A model generated the notes under the pieces. The model was not told where the DNA came from. It ran no database searches and was given only the letters and a program-made list of their open reading frames with translations. Made by a program: the position numbers and the translations under genes. From Aurantiochytrium sp. KH105 (taxonomy: Eukaryota > Sar > Bigyra > Thraustochytrida > Thraustochytriidae): a stretch of 56,458 bases of DNA. Positions 1-11,233 of the stretch are shown piece by piece. The stretch lies in assembly GCA_003116975.1 (NCBI GenBank), contig BGKB01000254.1:1-56458 (forward strand), in the 5' to 3' direction. How positions within the stretch are numbered: position 1 is the stretch's first letter; each line of letters starts with the position of its first letter.

Positions 1-275
1 CGTTGACTGTAAACGTAGACAAATTTTTGTATTTACCAAACCACCCCGGTGGTTTTACAAAAACCGGACACCATGCCAGGGTCATGATGTGGTAATTGCG
101 GGGCGGCATTAATTATGGATAGTATGAAGGAATGTGGTTGTGTGTGGTGAAAGGTGTGGTTGTGCGTTTTGTATGGACATGACAAATGTGGGCACGATGT
201 GTGGTGGGGTGGCGTGAAATTCGCCAAGTATTTTTGCCCTCTGTAGCACCCTTGGAATGGCCTTCAAGGACCGCC

Positions 276-1728
276 TCACGATGCTGCCGAGGGCTCCGAA
301 GGCCGAGGAATGGCGGGATAGAGCTTTCGAAAGGAAAGTGATGCCCACTTGTCAGATTCATCGTCATAAAGCGACGTGAAGAGGTCGTAGTCGCGGATCA
401 CAGTCTCACCCACCTTGAAGAGGGTCACCCCCGAAGGAAGGCGGGTGAGAAGGCGGGTGAGGCTAGATTTGCAACAATATCTGTCCTTGTAGAGCTTCGT
501 CTCATCGAGTGTAAGTTCCTTCGTGAGAATTTGCTTCAAACTTTCCACGGGCTCCTTCGAAGTGACATACGTTCGGCAGCCTTGTCTGGGTGGAATGTGG
601 GCTAGCTCCGCTCCTCAATTTCTGCACGAATCTCGTCCGCACAGTCGCGCTGGCTTGTCATGTACACCGCATAGAGCTGATTACGATGGTGTCGGTCTCG
701 TTGCTCCTGAGCGAACTGGATAAGGCGCTGTGTCCTCGTGTCCTCCCATGGTAAAGGCTTCAAGGACAAGATCCCCTCTTCGAGCTTCTGCAGCAGCATT
801 CTCAATGCTTGGAAAGGCCTCGTCTTCTCTGTTCGAGACGGCTGCACTCGCTGAGCTCTCACAGTGCCGACGCTTTCTTGGCTGCTTCTCTCGACGGCCT
901 CGTTGGACCCGCGGGAGCTGCCTGAGCTCGCTTTCAGGACGTTCTGCACTGCCAGGATCAAGAAAGACCTGGTCCTCAATTCGCTGCACAGATTGGCATT
1001 GCTCAGGTATCCAAGTCCACGCTTCCCAGGATTCGGCTGCAAGGTCATTCAGGTGCTTCTGAAAAAGACTTGCCCTGGGCTCCGAACACTCCAAGGGCAG
1101 GCTCTCTATCTTAGCGATGAATCTGCACATTTGTGAGAGTACATTCTCGCGGAAATGTGCGGCACGATTGCGCTCGCCAGTTGCTTCTTCGAGTGTGCGG
1201 AAAGATCCTTCCAAGCGCAGCCGGCTTGAGGGGAGATCATCGATCGCAGAATGCTCGTCGACAGAAGCATCATCAAGCCCGACATCCACAACATCATCGT
1301 CGAGGTCTGCAACACCGGCAGGATCCTCCTCCATCATTTATTCTTGTCTTGAAGCAGATACGCCATTGAAGTGTGCGTCCTCATACTCGTTGATTTTACT
1401 TCATGGTCAACCGGGCTCGCTGAACCATGACCAAGATCCACTTCGGTGCTGGGGCACGTTCGAGCCCCGCATCCTCCCGAGCAACTCGCGCCAAGCGCTC
1501 ATGCACACGATACTCAAGAGTCTGAAAAAGCCTAGCGAGCCGTCGATTGCGCCGATTACGAAAGTAAACCGTTTTGAGTGTGGAGTGCCACGACTCACAG
1601 GTCATGTTCGTCACTTTCATGTGACCCGAGGCATCAAGGCAGTCTTGTGTGAGGCGACTTTGTGAGCATATTCGGACGCAGTCCGAAGAGACCAAACGTT
1701 CTCCCCAAGCTCGCTCAATGGAGCGCAT
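276..1728 (-). pseudogene. Frame-broken coding relic, possibly from a MULE-like transposase
   Basis: Coding-like minus-strand text switches frame several times: 1728-1396, then 1337 to about 950, then about 950-602, then about 595-276. The first piece contains CESWHSTLKTVYF followed by a basic RNRRNRRLARLF helix. That pattern resembles the segment after the catalytic domain of Mutator-like and SWIM-finger transposases, where a TN..ESWH..LK motif is common. No catalytic DDE triad, SWIM zinc finger or terminal inverted repeat was found. An open frame also continues upstream to about 2384 but is of low complexity. The pieces could alternatively be exons of an unknown intron-containing gene, although I found no convincing splice sites. 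Positions 1-275 hold nothing I recognise. Confidence 0.33.
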
Positions 1729-4700
1729 AGCTCCTCTGATTCATCCACTTCTGCAGCGGAAGATGACAGGTCCTCGCCGCCACGGAAATCTTGAAGAGTC
1801 TCTTTTGATGAGGCATGCTCATCGAGCACAGCATGCACAAGATGCGGTTGACCATCACTTGCAGCTGTGTTATTCTCGCGCGAGTCCTCGCCCGGCAGCA
1901 GAGGCGCATCCCCGAACACGCTTGGCGCCTTAGCGTGGCTGTTGGCGGCGTCCTCAACGCTCGCCACGGTCACCTGCTTGGGGCTCTCGAACTGGAGCAC
2001 TCCGGGGAAGCTTCGAGGCAGGGAAAGAGCCTGCATTGCCTCGCGCGTACAGGCAACTCGCAGCGCGACCGCTATCAGGCGTCGTGCGGGCAGGACGCGG
2101 CGACGCGGCAGGCGTCGCGCAACGCGAAGGGATGGACGTTGGCTTGCACGTATCCTATCTGCTTGTACACCACGCGTTTTTTCCCTCCGTGGCGCCAGCT
2201 CACCGGGTCGTGTTTTTGAGAGCCACTCCCCACAGTGCCTTAGAAATCCCGTATATACGATCCCCCCACGGCCCCCAAAAATCGCCCCGTTTCCTGCTGT
2301 CCTGTTCTTTTTCAAAGACTGCGGCAATCGACGTTTCTCGCCGGTGGGCGAACGGTCGACCAACCGATTCGAAAAAAAAATCAAAGCCGGAGGGGTCTAG
2401 GTGCCGATTGGCCTTCGCAAAATCATGTATTTCTCTCGTGGACTCCGTGTTAATGATAGAAGCTAAAAACTTGCGCAATAAAACTGCGTTCTTTGCCGAA
2501 GCCCCATATTAAGCAAAGAGACACATGATAAGTGTCTTTCTTTCGTTCGGGTTGAAAGTCTTTTTCCAAGACCATCACCCCGTCCTCCGCGGCCGCCGTG
2601 GCGGTAGGACATGTGATGATCTGGAGGGATTTCTCCCGCGCACTGCCCTCGCGCAACTTCTACTGCGCCCACGAACCCAGAAGTTTGGGCAAATGAAAGA
2701 GCGCGTTTCAAGGTTTGCGGTGCTATGTTTAGCATCGCCTCGCACGCATTCTGCACGATCTCCCACTGTATCGAAGATAGACAAACTTTGCAGTTTTAAA
2801 CCCAAGGGAGGGGTTAAAAAGTTTTTAAATCGGCGCGGAACCAACAAAGAACGCAGTTTTATACCCAAAGTTAAGCAGGGGCTCTGAAATAGGGATATAG
2901 ATAGATGAATGAAGAGGTTGCCTTGGTGTGAAGGGAAGGGTGAGGAAAAGGGCAATCATGATGGAGACGGACCGCAAGAATCGCGAAAAAGAACAATCGA
3001 TATGCCCAAGCTCGTGGACACGTTTATGGGAAAGATGCGCGCACGAGCGAAAGGTACGGCGTCTAGGGCAATGAAGACGCGCTCAGGCTGGAATTATTGA
3101 GCACAATATGTTTTGGGTTGAGTTGAGTGAGCTTTCGACCCTGATTCAAAATACGAGAATGAGCTTGTAGCTTTGCTCCCTCCGATGCCGCCTACACTGT
3201 CCTCTAGAATACGCAATGTTGCTGCGCATCGGGAAGGTACCAAAAGGAGTGAACTTGCGATGTCCTGCGCAGAACCCGCCACAGTTGCCAAGTCGACGCC
3301 GCTGGCACCCCAATTCCTTGCACATTAAAGAGGGATGGCGTCGGCGACGAGCTGACTGGACTCCATTATCGGCACCAGCTTGGTGTGGCAGGCGCGCGAC
3401 TGACGTTGGGTCGGTTTGATCATGCGCGCTTCGCACATAGAAAACCGCTTCCGCTTCTTCCTGTGCTAGGGCAGGGTGGAGATAGAAGTCTATCAGATAT
3501 CCGACATTTCTTCTGAGTCATCACCGAAGATGTCGTTCATTGTGTTTCGAGTTTATCAGCAAGACTGCGGAGTGCAGATGAGCATGACGAGCTTGCCACA
3601 GTCTCGCCTACATTACCACCTCGAATGTTTGGTGCCTCACGTGATCTGCAATGATTCCTTGCGATGTATCGAACGGAAGTAACACTGGAAATTGGGAAGG
3701 TTCTCTTCGGAATTTTCAACGGCAGCATGACCCAAAAACTCATCACCTAGGACTAGGACCTAGCATTCCGTAGAGTTGGCGATGTTCGCGCTGTGCTTGC
3801 TAGTTCCTCATCTCGTCTTCTGTTCGGTGCCAAAAAGGATCCGCGATGGTTCCGCGGTTAGCTACGGGACCAAAAAGATGGAGGTCGCACGTGTCGAAGT
3901 GCCGTCTGCGAGTGTGGCGAAGAACGCTCATACGGATGGAGAGCTCCCTCCTTCTCGCAGCTAGTAACGTAGTCCGTAGCTCCCCTGTTACCAACAAGTT
4001 TGGGCGTTTTCGGCATAACGTGCCGCCGGCGCGGCTCACGCTGCCTGAATTGACGTCTCAAGCCTATAAAGGTACCTCGTTTTCGATGCAATGCAAACAT
4101 GATCCACAGTGGTTTTGCCGTTGCTCGCACAAGCGACAGTGCGAGTGTTGGAGTGCCGTGTGCAAGCGAGGCGAGCCATGATGTAATGTAGGCAGGAGGA
4201 AAGCTTCCTTCTATCATAGGCTTTGAATCCCTTGTGACCCTCCAAATTTTACCTTGTGGGGCTTTTCTCGTAGACGGCGTGACTCGTGCTACATGAACTT
4301 GCTTCCGAAGCCGTACTTTCTTTGTTTGGTGCTGAGACTGATCTTTGGTGGCCACAAAGCCCAACGAGTTCCTTGATGAGCATACGTCGCTACCAGTGTA
4401 TAAGTCTTCCGACGATTTTAGGGCTCTCGAGGTTTATGGCTCCGACAGCCAAACGATGCAGCTTAGGCTTCTCTTTAGTTTTCACTGTCCACTCTAGGAG
4501 AGGTCAGGACTTCCCTTGCCACCGCTGTTTCTAGTTGGCACCATGTTTCAGCATCTGGAAAGAATGGTCCATGGACGATCCAAAGGTTTGCGAGGATCAA
4601 TCGATACACCACTTTCGCTGTTGCCTTCCCACCTTGGCCACAAGCCGTGCTCCCACGACTCGTGCTCCTTGCTCGCGGTGACCACGCTAGCTCGGACGAC

Positions 4701-4797
4701 CGAGCCTTTCTCCACTGACAACGCGGACGGACGAATTGCGCCTGTTCCGCTTCGTGCGCGGGTTAAGCTATGATCGAGCTTTTATTATTATTACTCC
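1729..4797. other. Stretch with no recognised gene
   Basis: All open frames here are short, overlap one another on both strands and carry no motif I know. About 2775-2880 holds two variants of a GCAGTTTTA-A/T-ACCCAA string and an element that recurs inverted near 27955-27990. The interval is less GC-rich than most of the genes and could contain decayed mobile-element sequence, but no domain supports that. Confidence 0.5.
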
Positions 4798-4919
4798 TAC
4801 AAAGCAAAGCAAAGCAAAGCAAATGCAGAGCAGCATAAACAGTAAATGTAAAGCAAATGCAAAGTAGGCTAGCTAGGTAGATGCAAAGCAAAGCATAGCA
4901 AAGCAAAGCAAAGCAAAGC
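4798..4919. repeat. AAAGC pentanucleotide repeats
   Basis: Two runs of (AAAGC)n, at 4798-4823 and 4883-4919, are joined by related degenerate units with AAATGC variants. The AAAGC strand is the plus strand, which is also the coding strand of the next gene downstream (6632). Confidence 0.85.
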
Positions 4920-6631
4920 GAGCTGCCACGTTCCCTCCACACCACCGCTGGTCGCCCGCGTCCATGCCTTCTGCGCCACTACCAATTCGCGGCTCTCCTG
5001 TTGCTGCTCTCGGCCGTCACGATGTGGCGTCACCCATTCGACTGCAACAAGACCTTCCTCTCGTAAGCAAGCCGTGCACACGCGGAGCTCCGCAAAGCTC
5101 CCATCCTTCCATCCGGTCTCTGGCAGCACTGCCTCCAAAAAGCAGCAGTGCAGGAGGCAGGCAGCTATAGCTAGCTCGTCACACGCAGTCGCTCGCACGC
5201 GTGGCTTCTGCTTTCTCGACGCCGAGCCGTCTTCGCTGGCGTCGCGAGTCTCCCGCGCTTCGCGTCGCTCTCTTCTGCTGCAGCTGCTGCCGCGGCCGTG
5301 GGTTTATTCCACAGCGCCGCTGCCACGAGGCGAGAACGAGTAAAAATGCAAGGAGGATGAAGAACAAAAAATCCAACCGGTCAGCCGCAAGAGGAAACAA
5401 AGAGCACGCGCCGTACGTACCTCCTCCCTGCGCCGCGCCCGCGGCCGATCCCCGTCCGAGCTGCGGCATCGGCCGCTGGCTCGGCTCGCCTTCGCGCTCG
5501 CGCCTGCGCCGCCGACGCTGGCACGGCGCGCCGCGCGCTCGCCGGGGCCGAGGGCGGAGCGTGGCCGGGCGGATGGACGCATGGACGGATGGATAGATAG
5601 ATGGCCATGGGTGGCCGCGGGAGTGGACTGGGTTTGGGAAGGAAAAAAAAAGTTGCAAAAGGCAAACGGCCGGCGCGTGCAAGCACGCAGAGTGCCCCCG
5701 GGGGGACAGCGCGGACCGCGCGCTAGGGGGGTGCGGCGCGAGTCTGCGCGGCCGGGCCTGCTCACTTGTGACCGGGATTCTTTTCTCGTGGGTGGACGAG
5801 CTCGACAGCGACAGCGACAGCAACGACGGCGAGCTCGAGCTCAAGTGGAGGGCGGCCGCGCGAGGTGGAGGTCGCGGGACGCGATGTCCGGTTCCTAGCC
5901 GTCGCGCGCGAGCGAGGGAGGCGAGCGTGTGAGCGAGTCAAGGTCGATATGGACGCCGCACGTGCCGCTGCGCCCCTCTGCGCCATGGACGGCGGCCTCG
6001 ACGACAACCTCCACGAAGCCAAGCCAGCAAGGCAAGGCAAAGCAAAGCAAAGCAAAGCAAAGCAACGCAAGGCTCGCGTGCGTGCGTGCGTGCGTGCGTA
6101 CGTACTCCACTCGCCGCCGCCTCCGCGCAGTCGAAGTGCGGCGCGCGTGTGCGACGAGCGCGGCGAGGCGAAGCAAGGCAAGGCAAGGCAAGGCAAGGCT
6201 CGGCGCGTGCAGTGCGACCTCTCGATTCGACAGCGCGTGGCGAGGCAAGGCCAGATCGTGAACGGCGGCCTCCTCGGCGCCTGCAACTGCGAGCGAGCGA
6301 GCGAGAGAGCTGCTACTTCCCCTCCCTTCCGCTCCCTGCGCGAGCCCGGACGGCAGGCAGCGTCGCGTCCGCGCCGAGCCGCGCTCAGCTGCAGCTGCGG
6401 CAGACCAGATCTTGACCGCGACTCGTGGCCGCGACCAGGTCAGGCGCGCGAGGACCCGGAGCAGCGCAGCAGCGGCGGGCTGTGTTTGTGCCTGTGCTTT
6501 GCGGCGGGCCCGGCGCCGGCACGAGCGGCCGCGCGGAGAAGCAAAGCCGGAAGTCGGGAGGCGGCGAGTGAGGAGCAGGCGCCCGGCGAGCGCGGGAGCG
6601 ACCGGGGCCGAGACCGCGGGAGGGCGGCACG
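4920..6631 (+). promoter_or_regulatory. GC-rich upstream region of the first EGF-like membrane protein gene
   Basis: No credible gene is seen; the long open frames on both strands are by-products of high GC. The interval holds simple repeats: a mixed AAGGC/AAAGC run at 6027-6072, a GTGC run at about 6077-6101 and an AAGGC run at 6171-6199. Much of it is probably promoter and 5' untranslated sequence for the gene starting at 6632. No TATA box or defined initiator was identified. Confidence 0.4.
6027..6199. repeat. AAAGC/AAGGC and GTGC simple repeats
   Basis: Three short tandem tracts lie here: AAGGC merging into AAAGC (6027-6072), GTGC (6077-6101) and AAGGC (6171-6199). They match the pentanucleotide family at 4798-4919, 21201-21250 and 50402-50430. 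Confidence 0.85.
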
Positions 6632-7852
6632 ATGGCGGGACTATGCGGCAACACGGCGCAGTACATGCCGGAGTTCTTCTACTCGTACTACGCGGAGCCC
6701 ATTCTGAGTCCTCCGTGCGGCCACGGTGACTGCGTGGTCGGCGTGTGCGTCTGCGAGGACGGGTGGACCGGGCTCAGCGACTTTATCACCACCGAGGGCA
6801 TCGCGTGCGATATCAACAACGTCGCGATCAAGGCGCTCTGGGCCATCAACCTGCTCATCCTTTTTGTCTGCGTTTTCCACGTCCGCGACGACATCAAGCA
6901 GAAACGGGCTCAGCACATCGACCTTGTCAAACAAAAGGAGCTCAGCGGCAAGAAATACACCGTCTACGACAACAAGGGCTACGCCGCCATCTTGGCTTGG
7001 CTCGCCTTTTGCTTGCCGGGGTCCTTTGCCATGGGTATTCTCAAGCTTGCCACGAACGACCAGCGCGTGGGTCAGACCTGGGCCATGACCGTCTTCTTTT
7101 TCGTGGCAAAGCTCGGATTCTATCTGTCTGCCTTTCTCTACCAGCCACAGCTTCTCGCCACGATCCTAAAGGGTTCGCGGTCGCAGGCTGCGCTTGTCCA
7201 TAGTTCGCGCATCTGGGGGTTCTGCAACATGCTTCTCTCCATGACGCTGGGCCTCCTGCCCTTTGTCACTCTGCTGGCCTCTGAAACGTACCGCGATGAG
7301 ACGGCCCAATTAATCTACATCTTGTACATGGCGGGCTCCGTGTTGTCCATGTTGGTCTTTGGTGTTCAAGCGCTCGTCATTCAAATTCAGTTCAACAAGA
7401 TCATGGGGGGTGAGATGGCCTCCAAGAGCAAGCGCGCCGATGAGATCAAGCAAAAGCTTTCTTCTTTCCAGCGCGGCACATACACACAGGCCACTGTTCA
7501 AGGCCTCATTTATGGCATCTTTCTCTTTGTTCCAGCACTTTGGAACAAGCACGACTACTTTTTGCCCATTTCCTGGATTTCCTTTCACCTCCTTTTCAGG
7601 AAAATGGCGACCTCCACCATCACAACCAAGCGGGTGGGAATCTCCACCACGGATACCGGCTCGCTGTCCAAGGACAACGACGGCTCCTTTACCTCCAAGA
7701 ACGAAGGCAACTCGGTCTCCTCGTTTGTGGTCACCAGGAGCCCGCCCACTGCGACGGCCTCGCCGTCCAACTTTCGCAGCTTTCAGGAAAAGGCATACAG
7801 TTTCCACGAGCCTGATCCAATCACCATGGACGACGACGATGACTACGTCTAA
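6632..7852 (+). CDS. Multi-pass membrane protein with EGF-like N-terminus (paralogue 1)
   Basis: The 406-residue protein starts at the first ATG. Its N-terminus has closely spaced cysteines (C29, C34, C39, C41, C59) in an EGF/laminin-like pattern ending CEDGWTG. Hydrophobic segments follow at about 66-84, 117-138, 148-170, 194-216, 226-252, 286-304 and, more weakly, 308-323, so up to seven membrane spans. The tail after 330 is Ser/Thr-rich, ends in an acidic cluster and is probably cytosolic. There is no obvious cleavable signal peptide. It is a tandem paralogue of the gene at 9426-10853, sharing the cysteine module, the YDNKG loop and the QPQLLATIL segment. A receptor or GPCR-like topology is possible, but I see no diagnostic family motif, so function is unknown. 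Confidence 0.85.
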   Translation: MAGLCGNTAQYMPEFFYSYYAEPILSPPCGHGDCVVGVCVCEDGWTGLSDFITTEGIACDINNVAIKALWAINLLILFVCVFHVRDDIKQKRAQHIDLVKQKELSGKKYTVYDNKGYAAILAWLAFCLPGSFAMGILKLATNDQRVGQTWAMTVFFFVAKLGFYLSAFLYQPQLLATILKGSRSQAALVHSSRIWGFCNMLLSMTLGLLPFVTLLASETYRDETAQLIYILYMAGSVLSMLVFGVQALVIQIQFNKIMGGEMASKSKRADEIKQKLSSFQRGTYTQATVQGLIYGIFLFVPALWNKHDYFLPISWISFHLLFRKMATSTITTKRVGISTTDTGSLSKDNDGSFTSKNEGNSVSSFVVTRSPPTATASPSNFRSFQEKAYSFHEPDPITMDDDDDYV

Positions 7853-9425
7853 GCGCCCGCTTTCTTTCCTCTTCTTCTTCTTCTTCTTCTTCTTCTTCTT
7901 CTTCCATCTCCTTCTTTTCTCTTTATCTTCTGCTGCTGATGCTTAGACTCGGCGACGGCCATTGATCAGCGAGCGGCTGCGGCAAAGAGGGAGAGAGAGA
8001 GAAAGTAGGGGAACTCTGTGTTTCTTTTCCTTGCTTTGTGATTTTCGAGATAAAGTAAAGTGGTTGTTATTGTGATTCTAGCCTAGTTTCTCCCTTCGAA
8101 TTATACCCGTGCGGCGCGAGGCTTTGTAGCCCTGTCTGCGCCAACTTTATGCGGGGCCCCGGGAGACACGTTAGAGCGAACGATTAACTGGCAGAGACTA
8201 ACTCCCCTTGCATTTCCACCCCTTCTCTTTCAAGGCCTTGGCTTATCGGCGTCTCCAGGATCTCGCTGCGTCTTATCCTTCCGCGCAAGCTTGGCCTCAA
8301 GTTCGCTTCCTTCCTGGTACGTAACAGGCTCATCATGGTCGTAGCGTCGATTTCCCGCCCCGTCTCCATCTCCTGGTCGGAATGCTTGCCAGCTACAGTG
8401 ACTAGGCCCCTGCACCCCGTGCAAGTGCAAGTGCGGTGTCCCAAGATGATCGCCACTGCTGCGCCGGCCACTCGTCCGATCGATCTGCAGCAGGTGCAGA
8501 TCTCTCCTTCGTGGTACTACTACTACGATCATGATGGGTATACCAGTAAGTAAGCTCCGCAGCAGCAGCGCAGCAGCAGTAGTAGCGACAGAGAGGGTGA
8601 TTCGAGGTCCCCTCTCCTGGCATGAGGGATGGCTATACACACCCGGGGCTCGAGCAAGGCAGGTTCTTGGACGGCACTCTCAGCTTGGACGGCATTCTTG
8701 CTGCATCTGGCAGATACTACTGCATAAATGGATGCCGATCCCTAATCGCTAAAAGGCAGTACCCCGGGCCTACCGCCGCGGAGACGGAACCATTTTCAGC
8801 CGCGACGTCTTCTGCGGAAAGGCTTCCTTTCCTACGCAACTTGCGGGCGGGCGCCGTTGTCTCGCGCGTCCGCCATGCGCTGGCCGGAAGCACGTCGCCG
8901 CTGCCGCCCAGCCTCCCTCCTTGGCTCCGGGGCGCTGATTTGACCCATCGTGTCATCTCTCATCTCCTCCACGGCGCCCGGCCACGCGACGCGAAGCGTG
9001 CGCGGGAGGCGCGCGGACACGGCGGGCCGTCGCGAGCAGGGCCGCCGCGGACGACGACCGGGGAAGTCCGCTTGCTCCGCCTCCTCTGCGCTGCAGCAGA
9101 AGCGGCGAATGTATAGGATAGTACTACTACGGTACACAAAGCACTGCACGTGCCAGCAAGCAAAACTTGGACGCCCCGCCACGCGCCCCTCGCGATTAGG
9201 GTCCAGCCAGGACAGGCCAGCACAGAACCGCGGCACTGTACCGCTGCGCGCTCAGGCTGCGCGGCGTGGAGCGGAGCAGGAGGACGCGGGGGGAGGCAAA
9301 CTGGCAACGAGGCTGGCGCCGACGAAGACCGACCTCGAGAGGAGCGGCGCGACGGACGCTGGCACGCTGGGACGCTGGGACGCTGGGAAACTCGCACGCT
9401 GTAGCGAGCAAGTTTAAGAGCGAGG
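7853..9425. other. Spacer between the paralogous membrane protein genes
   Basis: No supported gene. A CTT trinucleotide tract lies at 7871-7904, just after the stop codon and probably in the 3' untranslated region. Three units of a GGGACGCT-type octamer (about 9354-9398) sit directly before the next start codon. The GC-rich second half probably contains the promoter of the gene at 9426. Confidence 0.5.
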
Positions 9426-10853
9426 ATGGGCGACGATGCCATCTGCGGCGTGACCTCGCTGTACATGCCGCAGGCCTTCGCTGAGATTTACCCAGAGCCG
9501 TGGACGGAGAGCGTGTGCGGGAATGGGGTCTGCGGCCCGGCTGGCGTATGTGTCTGCGAGAGCGGCTGGACAGGCCGCAGCGACCTGCTCAACACCGAGG
9601 GGATCACGTGCGACATCAACAACAACGTCATCAAGGGTCTCTGGGCCGCCAACGTCCTCCTCGGGCTGTACAAGATCATCGGCACGCGCCACCTTCTCTA
9701 TGCCAAGCACGCGCAACACCTTCAACTCGTCGAGCAAAGTAATGCACGGGGAAAGCGCTACACGCTCTACGACAACAAAGGTTTTTGCGCAATTGTCGTC
9801 GGCCTGCTCGTCTCGTTTCCAGGAACGCTCGGCGTAGCCATCATCCGTATGGTCTCCAACTATGAGCGCGTTGGACTCACCTGGCCCGTGACCATTTTCT
9901 TCGCTCTCAGCAAAACCGGATTCTACACGGCCGCCTACCTTTTCCAGCCTCAGCTNAGCAAAACCGGATTCTACACGGCCGCCTACCTTTTCCAGCCTCA
10001 GCTCCTTGCTACCATTCTCCGCGGTTCCAAGTTGCATCGTGTGCAAGACCGACTCGTTCGTCTTGCTAAGGCCTGGGGCATCAGCAACGCCATCGTCTCC
10101 ATAACCCTTTCGTACGTCCCATTCATTACTGTAGCCCTGTCCTCGGACGGCCGCGATCGTGTGGCGCAAATCGTTTACTTTGTCTACATGGCCGGCGCCT
10201 GGTTCACAATGTTCATGCTTGGAGTTCAGGCCTTTGTCATCAACAGACGCTTTGAGGCCCTCATTAATGACGGTGAGGCTCGGAAGACGAGCAGTCGGTC
10301 AAAGGAGAGCGATACAAGCGGCCCCGTACAAGGTCGTGCCAACCTGAACACTCAGAACAGTACGCGGTGGGCTGACATCAAAACGCGCGTCTATCGCATG
10401 CAGCGTGAAGCGTACATGCAGTCCTTGGTCCAGGGCTCCTTTTACGTTCTCTTTGTTGGAATGCCTTACCTCTTCAACAAGCACGACTACTTTACACCTA
10501 TTAGTTGGATGGCGATGCACATTCTGTACGAACGCATGCTCAAGACGTCCATTTCCTCGCGAGCAAATGGCGCCTCTACGAGCCAGCTTTCAGGCCTCAG
10601 CAAGGGTCGCACTTCGCAGTCGGGCAGCGGTCGCGCACTGGCATCCTTTAACCCGCCAAGCTCCAAAACCTCCTTTAATCCCGGCCCGAGTGCCAACGTT
10701 TCCAGCGAAACGCTTCAAATCAGCCCGCCGCCTGACACGCTTCAAATCACTCCGCCGCCAGAGACTCCTTTGACGTTGGGCGCCTTTCGCAAGGTGCAGA
10801 ACGCAAGCAAAGATGATGACAGTGAACACGACGTTGATCCTGACAGTATTTGA
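9426..10853 (+). CDS. Multi-pass membrane protein with EGF-like N-terminus (paralogue 2, assembly-damaged)
   Basis: As written the protein is 475 residues; removing the artefact described at 9909-10003 gives about 459. It repeats the layout of its upstream neighbour: a Cys-rich N-terminal module ending CESGWTG, a conserved TEGITCDIN segment, about six to seven hydrophobic spans, the YDNKG loop, and a Ser/Pro-rich cytosolic tail ending acidic. The tail carries a short tandem repeat, SPPPDTLQI followed by TPPPETPL. Same-strand tandem placement points to local gene duplication. The protein is probably a plasma- or endomembrane protein, with an N-terminal domain outside the cytosol by analogy with EGF modules. 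Molecular function is unknown. Confidence 0.85.
   Translation: MGDDAICGVTSLYMPQAFAEIYPEPWTESVCGNGVCGPAGVCVCESGWTGRSDLLNTEGITCDINNNVIKGLWAANVLLGLYKIIGTRHLLYAKHAQHLQLVEQSNARGKRYTLYDNKGFCAIVVGLLVSFPGTLGVAIIRMVSNYERVGLTWPVTIFFALSKTGFYTAAYLFQPQXSKTGFYTAAYLFQPQLLATILRGSKLHRVQDRLVRLAKAWGISNAIVSITLSYVPFITVALSSDGRDRVAQIVYFVYMAGAWFTMFMLGVQAFVINRRFEALINDGEARKTSSRSKESDTSGPVQGRANLNTQNSTRWADIKTRVYRMQREAYMQSLVQGSFYVLFVGMPYLFNKHDYFTPISWMAMHILYERMLKTSISSRANGASTSQLSGLSKGRTSQSGSGRALASFNPPSSKTSFNPGPSANVSSETLQISPPPDTLQITPPPETPLTLGAFRKVQNASKDDDSEHDVDPDSI
9909..10003. other. Assembly artefact: single N flanked by a perfect 47-bp duplicate
   Basis: Bases 9909-9955 and 9957-10003 are identical, separated by the only ambiguous base in the window (9956). 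The duplicate plus the N is 48 bp, so the frame is kept and 16 extra codons appear. The paralogue at 6632 has this membrane segment only once, running straight into LLATIL. The simplest reading is a contig join where overlapping ends were not merged. Confidence 0.93.
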
Positions 10854-11233
10854 TTTCGACCGCATATTGTAGCAGCCTGATTCTTTATCTTTGTTTATTT
10901 GCCTACCTTTCCTTACTTCGTTCATTCGTTCATAAACCTTGGTCAAGCCGCGTGGAGCACAATAACGGTTTTTAAATTAGAGAAATGCACCACGTTCTAC
11001 GATTGCGCAGGACTCGTCAATTTTACATTTTCGCTTTTCCGAACTCGCCTCCCCACCGGGTTCGTCGTATCAACCATACCTTGACGCAATGCGTAAGAGC
11101 GGGCCTCTATGACGAAAACGAAAGCGTCACGAGCTCTCAAGGCAAAAACTTGTGCGCTCTTCCGAGCCTTTTGACCACGCGAGCCTTGCCAAAAAAGAAA
11201 GAAACAAAACGGAAAGAGTGAGAAGGTGAAAAA
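10854..11233. other. Convergent intergenic region
   Basis: The 380 bp lie between two genes that end toward each other. They are AT-richer than the flanks and presumably hold both 3' untranslated regions. No canonical polyadenylation signal or further gene was recognised. Confidence 0.5.

Noticed and set aside
5762..6707. Overlapping frames on both strands upstream of the first membrane protein
   Set aside because: They encode simple repeats (CFALLC- or AKQSKAK-like) derived from the AAAGC microsatellite.
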